64,000 bases of DNA from Frigoribacterium sp. Leaf263 (GTDB lineage Bacteria; Actinomycetota; Actinomycetes; Actinomycetales; Microbacteriaceae). The DNA lies in NCBI RefSeq assembly GCF_001422285.1, contig NZ_LMMO01000006.1, forward strand, positions 2,333 through 66,332, written 5' to 3'. Both the position numbers and the translations under genes were made by a program. The notes beneath the pieces are model-generated. The model was not told the origin of the DNA and did not search any database. It was given only the letters and a program-made list of their open reading frames with translations. Below are positions 1 to 8,116 of the stretch, in pieces. Each line of letters begins with the position of its first letter. Position 1 is the first letter of the stretch.

Positions 1-166
1 ACGGCGGCATCGCACCGCTCCGCGAGGCCCTCGTCGCCAAGCTCGCCGACGCCCCGAGTTCGACGACGAGGTGCTCGCCGCACTCACCGACGACGAGCTG
101 GCGGGGCTCGAGCGAGGCATGTCGGCCATCGCACGGCACCTGGGAGCCGCGGGCACCTCAGCATGA
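1..166 (+). pseudogene. 3' end of an unidentified small protein gene, apparently frameshifted
   Basis: The window opens inside a gene that ends with TGA at 164-166. The last ~36 residues read well in the frame ending there (an FDDEVLAALTDDELAGLERG-type acidic helical tail). The upstream ~18 residues read well only in the +3 frame (GGIAPLREALVAKLADAP). The two frames would join if one C were added to the C-run near 52-57, so either a one-base deletion or a sequence error interrupts it. The tail resembles the C-terminal helices of MarR-like regulators, but too little is present to name it. Confidence 0.45.
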
Positions 167-318
167 GGCCGTCACCATCGATGTCGTCAGGATCGGATTC
201 CGGCTTGGCGCATTGGTGTCTCGTGGCCGGGGCGAGACGCCCGCGCAATGAAGACACGTCAGTCTCGAAGTCGTCGTTGCGTGGCCGTGAGGATATGAGA
301 CGACCAAACTGTCCGGAC

Positions 319-339
319 GCCGATCGGCTATCGGGACGC
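319..339. repeat. Dispersed palindrome CCGAT-N5-ATCGG, copy 1
   Basis: Intergenic copy reading GCCGATCGGCTATCGGGACGC, with 5-bp arms CCGAT and ATCGG around a 5-bp spacer. Related copies lie near 994, 1299, 4725 and 10271. It lies downstream of the XRE-type gene. It could be an operator or a small dispersed repeat. Confidence 0.5.
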
Positions 340-344
340 TGTAT

Positions 345-842
345 CTATCTGCTCGTCGCCTCGTCCGTGGCGGCATGGGAGAGGGGATAGGCGCGGTCCA
401 GGCGAGGGCTGAGGACGACGAGGAACAAGAACATCGACAGCAACCACCCGGCTACCCAGTAGGCGGGGATCGAGAAGATCGCGACGTTCGGCACGACGTC
501 GATGGCGACTGCGACGACCACGGCGATCGTGAAGAGCACGCCCACCCCGTAGTACAAGGCTCGGAAGCCCTCCTCCACACGGCCCCGCCGTTCCTGCTGG
601 CAAGTCGTTCGTTCGTCGAGGGCGGTGACCGAGCGGCCATAGTCGTCCTCGGCCATAGTGACGAAGAGATCCCGCACCGGGACACCGAATGCCTTCGCCA
701 CTCGGGACAGCGTGTCGAGGCTCCCGTCGTTGCCCGCCTCGAGCCTCTGGACGGTGCGCACGGTCACGCCGCTCTCGTCAGCGAGGCGTTCCTGGGTCCA
801 ACCCATCTGGGTCCGGAGATCGACGATCCGTGTTTCGTTCAT
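345..842 (-). CDS. XRE-family HTH regulator with C-terminal two-TM domain
   Basis: 165 residues. Residues ~5-60 form an XRE/Cro helix-turn-helix (MGWTQERLADESGVTVRTVQ), typical of sequence-specific repressors. After a charged linker come two hydrophobic segments (~100-120 and ~128-148), resembling the 2TM domain appended to some HTH proteins, so it is probably a membrane-tethered regulator. The start at 842 (MNETRIV) is preferred to the upstream GTG at 899 because the HTH begins immediately. Its target is unknown; the dispersed palindromes nearby are candidates. Confidence 0.75.
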   Translation of the reverse strand: MNETRIVDLRTQMGWTQERLADESGVTVRTVQRLEAGNDGSLDTLSRVAKAFGVPVRDLFVTMAEDDYGRSVTALDERTTCQQERRGRVEEGFRALYYGVGVLFTIAVVVAVAIDVVPNVAIFSIPAYWVAGWLLSMFLFLVVLSPRLDRAYPLSHAATDEATSR

Positions 843-993
843 GGACCTCACACTAGGAACGCCCAGCCCCGAGGTCCACGACACCGACCCGACAAGCACG
901 CGACACCTTCGCGACAGAACACCTCGGAGTATTCCGTCCCGACCATCATCTCCACCGCAGCCGCAGTCACCGGTCTCAGATCGGGTCCGATTA

Positions 994-1013
994 GCGATCC
1001 CCTATCGGGCCCC
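994..1013. repeat. Dispersed palindrome, copy 2
   Basis: Reads GCGATCCCCTATCGGGCCCC between the XRE-type gene and the small membrane ORF at 1081. It has the same core as the copies at 1299 and 4725 (GCGAT/CCGAT, 5-bp spacer, ATCGG). Confidence 0.5.
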
Positions 1014-1080
1014 GCCCTTCGGCCTCGACCACGCTGTCGAAGTTCGCTAACTTCAGACATCACTACTTCTCGGAGGCGCT

Positions 1081-1299
1081 GTGCTCTCGATCGTCATCGC
1101 CCCAGTGGCTCTCATCATCGTGCTGGCCCTGCTCGGGATGGCCATCCTCGGGACTGCCAGAACGAGTCCTACCCAGAAGCGCCAGGATGCTGAGGCGAGA
1201 GAGCGTCGGCAGGCCCGTGCAGATCGAGGGAGGACAGGTGATGCGACCGCGAACACCGCTACGACCTTGGGCTCTCCAGGCGACGAGGCGGTCCGCTAG
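1081..1299 (+). CDS. Small single-pass membrane protein, unknown function
   Basis: 72 residues starting with GTG, with a GGAGG Shine-Dalgarno at ~1071. An N-terminal hydrophobic helix (residues 2-24, IVIAPVALIIVLALLGMAIL) is followed by a strongly charged, Arg/Ala-rich cytoplasmic-type tail. No family was recognised. The stop codon abuts a copy of the CCGAT-N5-ATCGG palindrome. Confidence 0.5.
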   Translation: MLSIVIAPVALIIVLALLGMAILGTARTSPTQKRQDAEARERRQARADRGRTGDATANTATTLGSPGDEAVR

Positions 1300-1318
1300 C
1301 CGATCCCCTATCGGGCGC
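1299..1318. repeat. Dispersed palindrome, copy 3
   Basis: Reads GCCGATCCCCTATCGGGCGC immediately after the stop of the preceding small gene. Its 18-bp core GCGATCCCCTATCGGGC differs by one base from copy 2. Confidence 0.5.
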
Positions 1319-1462
1319 TCCAAGCACGCGCTTCTACAGGGCTGAACGTCGGCGCATGCTCGTGGTTGCATCAGGTTCGCGACCGCTTCGTGCAGCCGCA
1401 TCAGTCGGCGGCCGCCGACTCCCTTTTCCGTTTCGACGAACGAGTGAGCAGGAGAAAGCATC

Positions 1463-1906
1463 ATGAGCAACACCGTCATCCATGACTTGGTTTCCGAGAT
1501 GCTGAGTCAGCTTCCGTCCGGTGGAGGCATCGTGGCTGTGGATGGCGATGCTGGCGAGCATCTCTCGGACATGGGCAGTCAGTTAGCTCGGGAGATCAGC
1601 GCGAGAGGCCTCACGTCGTCGGTCCGATCATTCACGGGCGCAGACTTCGAGTCTTCACCCGCCGGCACGGACGTGCTGTTGGTCGTCGGCGAAGGCGCGT
1701 TGCAGCCTGGCGTCCGGACGCGGTGGAACTGGACTCTGTGGGTCGAAGCCTCCGGGGTGCGTGATCCGGCGAGCAACGACCGCAGTGCGGTGGCGTTCGA
1801 GAGCTACCGGTCGCGTGACGAGCCCAAGGGCGCCGCCTCGGCCATCGTCGACGTCAGTGACCCCGAGGCCTATCGCCGTGACTGGAACGACGCCTGTTCG
1901 ATCTGA
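1463..1906 (+). CDS. Uridine-kinase-like small protein lacking a P-loop
   Basis: 147 residues, with AGGAG upstream of ATG. The N-terminal IVAVDG strand, a conserved-looking middle (TDVLLVVGEGAL) and the C-terminal AIVDVSDPEAYRRDW segment resemble actinobacterial uridine kinase-like P-loop proteins. Where the Walker A GxxxxGKT should be, the sequence is GDAGEHLSD, so phosphoryl transfer is doubtful. It may be a degenerate or repurposed homologue. Assignment by resemblance only. Confidence 0.55.
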   Translation: MSNTVIHDLVSEMLSQLPSGGGIVAVDGDAGEHLSDMGSQLAREISARGLTSSVRSFTGADFESSPAGTDVLLVVGEGALQPGVRTRWNWTLWVEASGVRDPASNDRSAVAFESYRSRDEPKGAASAIVDVSDPEAYRRDWNDACSI

Positions 1907-1938
1907 GCCACTCCCCCACGCACCCTCGTCGTCCGCGG

Positions 1939-3087
1939 TCAGGGCAGGGGACGGGGAGGCGCGAGGAGCGTTCCGCGTATGACGCTGCCGTGGAAGGTGC
2001 GCACGGCGACCGTGACCCAGGCCCCGACGAGCCCGATGTAGAACACGACCGCCAGTACCTGCAGCGCGACGAGTCCCGTGTGCAGGGCCAGACCGTTCAG
2101 GCCTGTCACGCAGGTGCCGACGGGGAAGGTGAACGACCACCAGGTGAGTGAGAACGGGAGCCCCTGGCGGATGGTGCGGCGGGTGATGGCCGATGCCAGT
2201 GCCGCCCACATCAGGGCGAATCCCAGAGTGGGCACACCGTAGACGAGCCCGAAGACGAACAGGGCGTGCGAGGTTCCCTGGTCGACGGCGAGGTGGGCGT
2301 TGCCACCGAGCAGGTTGGCCGCGGTGATCGACTGCCCCAGGGGGCCGAGGACGATCCAGAGGGTCGGGACCATGCCGGCCGGGCCGATCTTGTGCTGGGC
2401 CAGGCGTGACCAGATCAGCGTGATGATCACGATCGACGCCAGCAACGACAACCCGAACATCGCGTAGCACCCCCAGAGCATGTTCTGCCTGGCCTGCCCC
2501 GCGGGCAGGAAGGGCAGCAGCAGCGCACCGGTCGAGGCAGACACCATTGGGGGAACCACGGGCATGAGCCAGCCGCCGAACGCACTGTCGGGGGCCGTGT
2601 CGTGCCGGGTGAACGTCAGGTACGGGACCGCGATCGCGCTGACGAGGCCGAGCACCGTGCCGATGGTCCACAACACCCAGTCGATGCCGACCGCCAGGGG
2701 CGTACCGAGGACGTCTTTGCCCAAGAGCAGGGTGCCCGCGCCGACGGTCAGCAGCGCCATGGGCGGTGCCCCGTAGAAGTGCGCCATCACCGGATTGAGT
2801 CGATGCCCCCGCGCGGTGGCTCGGTAACGCACCCAGTGCATGACGGTCGCCGTGCTGAGAGCGACCAACAACACGCTGGCCAGTGCCCAGACGATGGTCG
2901 CGGCGGGGCGCAGCCCCGGGAACTGCAACGGCAGGGTCGCCGCGGCGTTGGCGACGATGCCGGTCCCCATGATCGACGCGAACCAGTTCGGGGTCAGGTT
3001 CGACACGATCTGCCCGCGGTGCTCGAGCTGGCGGAACAGACCGTGCGTGCGGGGAGGGGCGACAGTCGGTGTGATCGCGGCAGGCAT
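1939..3087 (-). CDS. TDT-family (TehA/SLAC1-like) membrane transporter
   Basis: 382 residues with about ten hydrophobic segments. The N-terminal NLTPNWFASIMGTGIVA block and the HFYGAPPMALLTVG block are hallmarks of the tellurite-resistance/dicarboxylate transporter family, which conducts anions (tellurite efflux, C4-dicarboxylates, sulfite) across the cytoplasmic membrane. The substrate cannot be told from sequence. It is divergently transcribed from the LysR gene at 3157 with a short shared intergenic region, so it is the likely LysR target. Confidence 0.85.
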   Translation of the reverse strand: MPAAITPTVAPPRTHGLFRQLEHRGQIVSNLTPNWFASIMGTGIVANAAATLPLQFPGLRPAATIVWALASVLLVALSTATVMHWVRYRATARGHRLNPVMAHFYGAPPMALLTVGAGTLLLGKDVLGTPLAVGIDWVLWTIGTVLGLVSAIAVPYLTFTRHDTAPDSAFGGWLMPVVPPMVSASTGALLLPFLPAGQARQNMLWGCYAMFGLSLLASIVIITLIWSRLAQHKIGPAGMVPTLWIVLGPLGQSITAANLLGGNAHLAVDQGTSHALFVFGLVYGVPTLGFALMWAALASAITRRTIRQGLPFSLTWWSFTFPVGTCVTGLNGLALHTGLVALQVLAVVFYIGLVGAWVTVAVRTFHGSVIRGTLLAPPRPLP

Positions 3088-3140
3088 GCCTCGATCTTCG
3101 TACGTGCGTCCGGCTGCCGATACGGGCGGATGCTTGTGGT

Positions 3141-3161
3141 GTCACAATCGATCCTTGTGAC
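3141..3161. promoter_or_regulatory. Perfect inverted repeat at the LysR start, candidate LysR box
   Basis: GTCACAA (3141-3147) and TTGTGAC (3155-3161) flank a 7-bp spacer between the divergent transporter and LysR genes. The right arm covers the LysR GTG start at 3157. LysR proteins typically bind such dyads and repress their own gene. Confidence 0.55.
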
Positions 3162-4065
3162 CGGACTCCCTGTTGATCTCGAGACGCTCCGACTGCTGGA
3201 GGCGATCTCGAGATCGGGCAGTCTGGGCCGGGCCGCGACATCGGTGGGCATCAGCCAGCAGGCGGCGTCGTCTCGCATCACGGGCGCCGAGCGGCGGCTG
3301 GGTCGTACGTTGCTCGTCCGCTCTCGGGCGGGCTCGGCGCTGACCGAGCACGGACTCCTGGTGTGCGAGTGGGGCCGACCCCTGCTCGAGGCGGCGACCA
3401 CCTTCGAACGATCGCTGGACACCCTGATGACCGGCGCCTCCGACGCTCTCCTCGTCGCGGCGAGTCAGACGGTGTCAGAGGCGCTGATGCCACGCTGGAT
3501 GACAGCGGCAGCGGATCGTGTCCGGGTGCGCCTGGAATCGGGCAACAGCGACTGGGTCGTCGACGAGGTCCGTTCGGGGCGCGCGCACCTCGGGTTCACG
3601 GAGACCCCTGATGAGGCCGACGGGCTCGCCACGACCGTCCTGGGTGTCGACGAACTGCTCGTCGTCGTCTCGCCGAGGCACGCATGGGCATCGAAGTCCG
3701 AACCCGTGACGGCAGCGGATCTCGCATCCACACCGCTCGTGTCTCGGGAGTCGGGCTCGGGCACCCGCCGGACCCTCGAGCTCGCCCTGGGGATCGACCC
3801 TGCCCTGATGGCAGAACCCGCTGCGCAGTTGTCGTCGACGGGCGCCATCCGGGCGGCCATCGCCGGCGGTGTGGGTCCGGGAGTCATCAGCTCGTTGCTG
3901 GTCGAGGACGACCTCCGCGCCGGGCGCCTCGTCACCGTCCCGGCAGCCGTCGACCTGAGACGACCGTTTCGCGCTGTGTGGTCGGCCGGTCTGAGCGCCG
4001 GGGCGCAGGAGCTCCTGGCCGTGATCGCCGCGTTGCAGCACAGCCCCCACTCCTCGCGGAGATGA
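3157..4065 (+). CDS. LysR-family transcriptional regulator
   Basis: 302 residues from GTG 3157. The N-terminal wHTH (LETLRLLEAISRSGSLGRAA, then VGISQQAASSRI) is diagnostic. The remainder is a periplasmic-binding-like effector domain with GFTETP and LLVVVSPRHAWA strands. An in-frame ATG at 3130 would add nine residues, but the usual distance from the start to the HTH favours 3157. It is divergent from the TDT transporter and probably controls it. The effector is unknown. Confidence 0.85.
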   Translation: MTGLPVDLETLRLLEAISRSGSLGRAATSVGISQQAASSRITGAERRLGRTLLVRSRAGSALTEHGLLVCEWGRPLLEAATTFERSLDTLMTGASDALLVAASQTVSEALMPRWMTAAADRVRVRLESGNSDWVVDEVRSGRAHLGFTETPDEADGLATTVLGVDELLVVVSPRHAWASKSEPVTAADLASTPLVSRESGSGTRRTLELALGIDPALMAEPAAQLSSTGAIRAAIAGGVGPGVISSLLVEDDLRAGRLVTVPAAVDLRRPFRAVWSAGLSAGAQELLAVIAALQHSPHSSRR

Positions 4066-4611
4066 TCAGAGGAGCGAAGCGTGCCGTAGGGCCGTGACGG
4101 CCCGCAGGTGCTTCTCGCCGGCGCGGGTGGCGTTCGCCGGCGACAGATGGGGTGCTGCGAGCACGGGCACGACCCTCGCACGCGGTTCCAGGGTGAAGTA
4201 CCTCATCACGCCCGTCAGGGCCGGAGTTCCGAAGGTCACGATCGCCCGCAGCTGCGGCAGAGAAACGAGCAGCTGAGCCAGGGCAGGGCGTGCCTCGTCG
4301 AGATCGGTGACGGTCGGCGCCCGACCAAGGGCCCACGGGACGATGTTCCATCGCAGGTAGACGTGCCTGCCCAGCCCCGACTCGATCCGTGCTCGCCTGA
4401 ACGCAGACGCCGTCGGCCCCGGGTTGTCCTCACTGCTGATCGCGTCCTCGCCCTGCCTGATCGTGGCAGGACCGGGTGATTCCATCAGCACGAGGACTTT
4501 CGCCGCTGCTCCTCCACCTGATGGGTCGAAGCCCGGCACGAAGCGCGCACGTCCTGGTCCGGAGCTCCGCCATTCCGACACGAGCTGATCGAGGCCCCTC
4601 GGCTGCTGCAT
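4066..4611 (-). CDS. Uracil-DNA glycosylase superfamily protein
   Basis: 181 residues. The PGFDPSGGGAAAKVLVLMES, SEDNPGPTASAFR and YLRWNIVPWALG segments match the UDG fold, whose first strand and motif A loop bind uracil and activate water. The C-terminal AAPHLSPANATR matches the HPSxxN-like motif B region. It may remove uracil from DNA or act as a UDG-like binding protein. Its stop codon abuts that of the convergent LysR gene (TGATCA at 4063-4068). Confidence 0.7.
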   Translation of the reverse strand: MQQPRGLDQLVSEWRSSGPGRARFVPGFDPSGGGAAAKVLVLMESPGPATIRQGEDAISSEDNPGPTASAFRRARIESGLGRHVYLRWNIVPWALGRAPTVTDLDEARPALAQLLVSLPQLRAIVTFGTPALTGVMRYFTLEPRARVVPVLAAPHLSPANATRAGEKHLRAVTALRHASLL

Positions 4612-4724
4612 CCCTAGACGCTACGACGTCGAGGACCATTTCCGCCCACGCTCACCGACGACGCGGAACGACCAAGACGGCGTCCGCTCCGAGTGCACTC
4701 GCCCCACAGCAAGTGATCCAGTGG

Positions 4725-4744
4725 GCGATCCTCTATCGGGCACC
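4725..4744. repeat. Dispersed palindrome, copy 4
   Basis: Reads GCGATCCTCTATCGGGCACC and contains the stop codon of the minus-strand gene ending at 4733. It differs by one base from the copy 2 core. Confidence 0.5.
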
Positions 4745-5038
4745 GTCCACGCGTGCGTTCAAGCGATCAACCAGTTGCGCCATTCGGGGCGGTCCGAGTC
4801 GAAGGACGAGCGACTCCGAGAACCAGCGCATCCACACCGCCTCGACATCAAGGATCGTGACGGCATCGGCCCTGAGGAGAATGCGAACCAGGTCGACCGC
4901 CTCCATCTCGCACTCATCTGACGGAGCACCGTCCGGCTGACCAGGCTCGAGACCATACGGATCGACATCGCTGAGAACAGCCAAGACACCAGCGAGGGTC
5001 TTCCCGTAAGTCACTGTCCCCGCTCTCATGCCCCTCAT
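4733..5038 (-). CDS. Hypothetical protein, DUF1871-like
   Basis: 101 residues. The central pattern (VDPYGL then GAPSDECEMEAVDLVRIL) resembles small DUF1871-type proteins with a DP-G-L and DEY/EA pattern. Function is unknown. An alternative start, MRAG, lies nine bases inside. The 244 bases from 5039 to 5282 hold no recognisable gene. Confidence 0.5.
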   Translation of the reverse strand: MRGMRAGTVTYGKTLAGVLAVLSDVDPYGLEPGQPDGAPSDECEMEAVDLVRILLRADAVTILDVEAVWMRWFSESLVLRLGPPRMAQLVDRLNARVDGAR

Positions 5039-5282
5039 GATGCCTGGGGCTGCCTCAACCGGTGACCGATTGCTAGGCGGACGTTTTCAGCACGGGTCAC
5101 ATCCTCACCAGCAGGACTGCGGGAGCGACGTCGACCACGAGGCCGGCGACCGGTATCGCTGCCACCCCAGGTGGCGACCAAAATTCCGCTGCTTGTGGCT
5201 CCCCGAGCCATCCCGGGACTGCATTACCAAGACCGAGATTCTGGTGACCGTCTTGGGGCACGCTGGCCTGCGACGAGGACGG

Positions 5283-5864
5283 CTACTTGATTACCGCGAG
5301 GAGGTCTTCCATCGTGTCGATCTGGTCAGTCTGAGAGGAGACGATCGCTGTCGCCAGCTGGACCGCGTCAGGGTTCTGCCCACCCTCGATCTCGGTCTGC
5401 GCCATCTCGACAGCCCCCTCGTGGTGTGTCGTCATCTGTTCCAGGAACAGCCGCGCCGCGTCGGTTCCGTCAGCATTCTCGAGGGCGTCCATGTCGGAGT
5501 CGCTCATCATGCCGTCCATGGAGTGATCCATGGACGCCTCAGTGTCCTGCCCCCAAGCCTTGAGCCATGTCGTGAGCTGATCAATCTCCGGGGCCTGCTC
5601 GGCCTTGATCGTCTCGGCAAGGGTGATCACGTCCCCGTCGATACCGTCTTTCGCGAGGAGCATGTCGCTCATCTCGACGGCCTGGGTGTGGTGCGGGAGC
5701 ATCATCTGGGCGAACATGACGTCTTGATCGTTGAAGGCAGCAGCCTGGGACGACGACGCGGACGACGTGTCGCCTGCGGACGACGACGCCTCGGCGCACC
5801 CCGCGAGGGCGAGGGCAGCAATGGTCGCAGTTGCGCTGATGAAGATGGTGGCGGTGCGGTTCAT
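5283..5864 (-). CDS. DUF305 copper-associated lipoprotein
   Basis: 193 residues with an N-terminal signal and lipobox (LALAGCAEA), so it is lipid-anchored outside the membrane. The DUF305 core is clear: DVMFAQMMLPHHTQAVEMSD and, later, MTTHHEGAVEMAQTEIEGG, two HH-containing helices with Met-rich surroundings that suit copper binding. A CsoR-type operator lies about 35 bases upstream, arguing for copper-dependent derepression. The ATG overlaps the stop of the CDF remnant frame (ATGA). Confidence 0.9.
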   Translation of the reverse strand: MNRTATIFISATATIAALALAGCAEASSSAGDTSSASSSQAAAFNDQDVMFAQMMLPHHTQAVEMSDMLLAKDGIDGDVITLAETIKAEQAPEIDQLTTWLKAWGQDTEASMDHSMDGMMSDSDMDALENADGTDAARLFLEQMTTHHEGAVEMAQTEIEGGQNPDAVQLATAIVSSQTDQIDTMEDLLAVIK

Positions 5865-6540
5865 GGTCGTTCTTCCAGGATCAGAATCGAAAAAAAGATA
5901 CCCCCCGGAGGTATCGTGCCGCGTACGGCTGATGAGAGCCTCTGAGCCGGCACCGGTGGTATCGGTGTAACGGTGAACGCGTCGAGGTTGCCGAGCGCAG
6001 CGCGCAGATGCGCCTCGGCCTGGTCGGCGGTCTGGGACGCCGTCAGGAGGTCTTCGGCGTCGACCTCGATGGTTGCGGAGCCGGTGAGACGGTGCCCGAT
6101 CCACCGGAGATAAAGATCGTGGACGCCCCGCACGCCCAGGGCGTGTTCCAGGGCGTGTTCGGCTCGCTTGTGGAGGTCGGGGTCGATGCCGTCCATCAGC
6201 CGTCGGCCGATGGATTTCACCGTCCCCCAGGGCAGGACCATGATCGAGGCTGCGATGAGCAGGCCGATGATGGGGTCCGCGAGCGGGAACCCGGCGAGGA
6301 CCCCGATGGCGCCCAGCACGACAGACAGGGACGTGAAGCCGTCCAGGCGGGCGTGGACCCCGTCAGCGACAAGGGCTGCCGATCCGATCCGTCGCCCGAC
6401 GCGGATGCGGTAGATCGCGACGAGTTCGTTGTCTGCAAAGCCGATGAGCCCAGCGGCGACCAGCAGCCAGGGATTCGCGATCGGCCTGGGGTCGATGAGG
6501 CGGTTGATCGATTCCCAGCCCGCGACGGCTGCCGACGAGT
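5861..6540 (-). pseudogene. 5'-truncated cation diffusion facilitator (CDF) transporter
   Basis: The frame encodes the C-terminal two thirds of a CDF metal exporter: WESINRLIDPRPI, then helices carrying FADNELVAIYRIRVG and ALVADGVHARLDGFTSL (the HxxxD metal-site helix), then the cytoplasmic domain with VHDLYLRWIGHRLTGS. The first three TM helices are absent; homology starts abruptly near 6535 next to the unrelated antiporter gene. The last ~35 codons run through the CsoR-type site and look non-native. Probably inactive and left by a rearrangement. Confidence 0.7.
5897..5915. promoter_or_regulatory. CsoR-type copper operator
   Basis: GATACCCCCCGGAGGTATC, an inverted repeat GATACC-N7-GGTATC with the C-run/G-run core typical of CsoR operators (TACCCC...GGGGTA). 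It sits directly upstream of the DUF305 gene. No csoR gene is present in the window, so control would come from elsewhere in the genome. Confidence 0.65.
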
Positions 6541-6632
6541 GCAAGGCGCCTGGACCGGCCGGGGGCCGCCGGCATCCGTCTCGACGATCGCCCCGCGTCG
6601 AGAGGCGCACCCCGAGGAGTTGCATAGCACGC

Positions 6633-7700
6633 ATGGACACCCTTCCCCTCTGGCTGTTAGCCGCCATCTTCGTCGCCGGCGCCGCCGTCATCTGGGTCGC
6701 CGGCATCCAGCTGTCGAAAACGACCGACGTCCTCGACTCCCGACTCCACCTCGGTAGCGCGCTCGGCGGACTCATCGTCCTCGCGGTGGCGACCAACCTG
6801 CCCGAGATCGCCATCACGGTCAGCGCCGCCCTCTCGGGCTCGCTCGAGGTGGCCGCGGGCAACATCCTCGGCGGCATCGCCCTTCAGACGGTCGTCCTCG
6901 TCGTCCTGGACGCCCTCGGGAAACGCGGCAAGGGTGTCCACCCCCTCACCTATCGCGCGGCCTCCCTAGGGCTGCTGCTCGAGGCACTGGTCGTGGTGGC
7001 GGTCCTCGCCGTCGTCATCGCTGGAACCCAGCTGCCGTCCTCGCTCACAGTGGCGCGCCTGACGCCGGACGTCGTCCTCATCGCCGTCATCTGGCTCGTG
7101 GGCCTGTTCCTCGTCCGGCGTGCCGGCAAGGGCCTGCCGTGGCACGAGGCCGGAGCGGCACCTGACACGTCGACGCCGCGACCGCGCGGACACCGGACGC
7201 GCTCGAACCCGTCGCCGACGACCATGAGCACGAAGAAGGCCGCGGTCGTCTTCGGCCTGTCGGCCCTCGCCACGCTCGTCGCCGGCGTCGTGCTCGAACG
7301 CGCGGGCGACGCGGCCGCGTCGCAGATCGGCTTGTCGGGTGTGCTGTTCGGCGCGACAGTCCTGGCCCTGGCGACGAGCCTGCCCGAGATCTCGACCGGG
7401 TTGCAGGCCGTCAAGCAGGGCGACGACAACCTGGCCATGAGCGATATCTTCGGCGGCAACGCCTTCCTGCCCGTGCTCTTCCTCGTCGCCACGGTCATCT
7501 CCGGGCAGGCGATCCTGCCCCAGTCGAACACCAGCGACGTCTACCTGACCGCCCTCGCCGCGCTCCTCACGCTCGTCTACGCCGTCGGCCTGCTCTTTCG
7601 GCCGCGACGACGCATCGCGGGCATGGGCGTGGACTCGTTCGTCGTGCTCGTGCTCTACGCGGTCGGCATCGGTGGCCTCGTCGCCATCACGCTCGGCTGA
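6633..7700 (+). CDS. CaCA-family sodium/calcium-type antiporter
   Basis: 355 residues with ten or eleven TM segments arranged as two homologous halves. Each half has an alpha-repeat: ATNLPEIAITVSAALSG with GNILGGIALQT in the first, and ATSLPEISTGLQA with DIFGGNAFLPV in the second. The conserved Glu of each repeat coordinates the cation. A hydrophilic Pro/Arg/Ser linker (~residues 170-195) joins the halves, as in YrbG-type exchangers. The ion is not certain. A purine-rich GAGGAG lies upstream of ATG. Confidence 0.85.
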   Translation: MDTLPLWLLAAIFVAGAAVIWVAGIQLSKTTDVLDSRLHLGSALGGLIVLAVATNLPEIAITVSAALSGSLEVAAGNILGGIALQTVVLVVLDALGKRGKGVHPLTYRAASLGLLLEALVVVAVLAVVIAGTQLPSSLTVARLTPDVVLIAVIWLVGLFLVRRAGKGLPWHEAGAAPDTSTPRPRGHRTRSNPSPTTMSTKKAAVVFGLSALATLVAGVVLERAGDAAASQIGLSGVLFGATVLALATSLPEISTGLQAVKQGDDNLAMSDIFGGNAFLPVLFLVATVISGQAILPQSNTSDVYLTALAALLTLVYAVGLLFRPRRRIAGMGVDSFVVLVLYAVGIGGLVAITLG

Positions 7701-7950
7701 CAGGACCAGCCCGGCGACACTGGCGACCGTCAAGCCCAATGAGCCGTGGAAGTTGACCAAGGCGCCCATGCTGCTGTAGCCGCGGGCGTCCTTGTACTCG
7801 ACCTGGCCGACGTCTGAGATCGCCGTAATCCGGTCCCGGGGGATGTTTCGAGACCAGATCACGTCGTGAACATGGATAGTCACGTCGTCCAGCAGGGCGT
7901 GACGCCGCAGCTGCGAACAGTGGCCCAGAGTGATGATGTGTGACAGCGGT
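7701..7950 (-). pseudogene. Remnant of a PH-domain-like or membrane protein gene
   Basis: This stretch has one good minus frame (DDVTIHVHDVIWSRNIPRDR, then ITAISDVGQVEYKDARGYSS) without its own credible start or stop. The pattern resembles bacterial PH-like domains or a small conserved protein. It merges downstream into the antisense of the antiporter gene, so it is probably a fragment. The rest of 7951-8116 holds nothing recognised. Confidence 0.3.
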
Positions 7951-8116
7951 GCCCTCGGTGCAGGGTTGCCACTCGCGTTTGCCACCCGTTTCGCCGGGAG
8001 TGAGGACGGCTGCCTGCGACCGCCAATCTTTTTCGGCCACGGATGAACTTCTGGATGAGCTGCATCGTGTTCGTAGTAAGCGGGCTACCTGGGCCGGCGT
8101 ACCAGCAGGAGGAATC

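Noticed and set aside
1655-3241. Long minus frame (528 codons) over the TDT transporter region
   Set aside because: Arg/His/Pro-rich shadow of the transporter frame; no domain.
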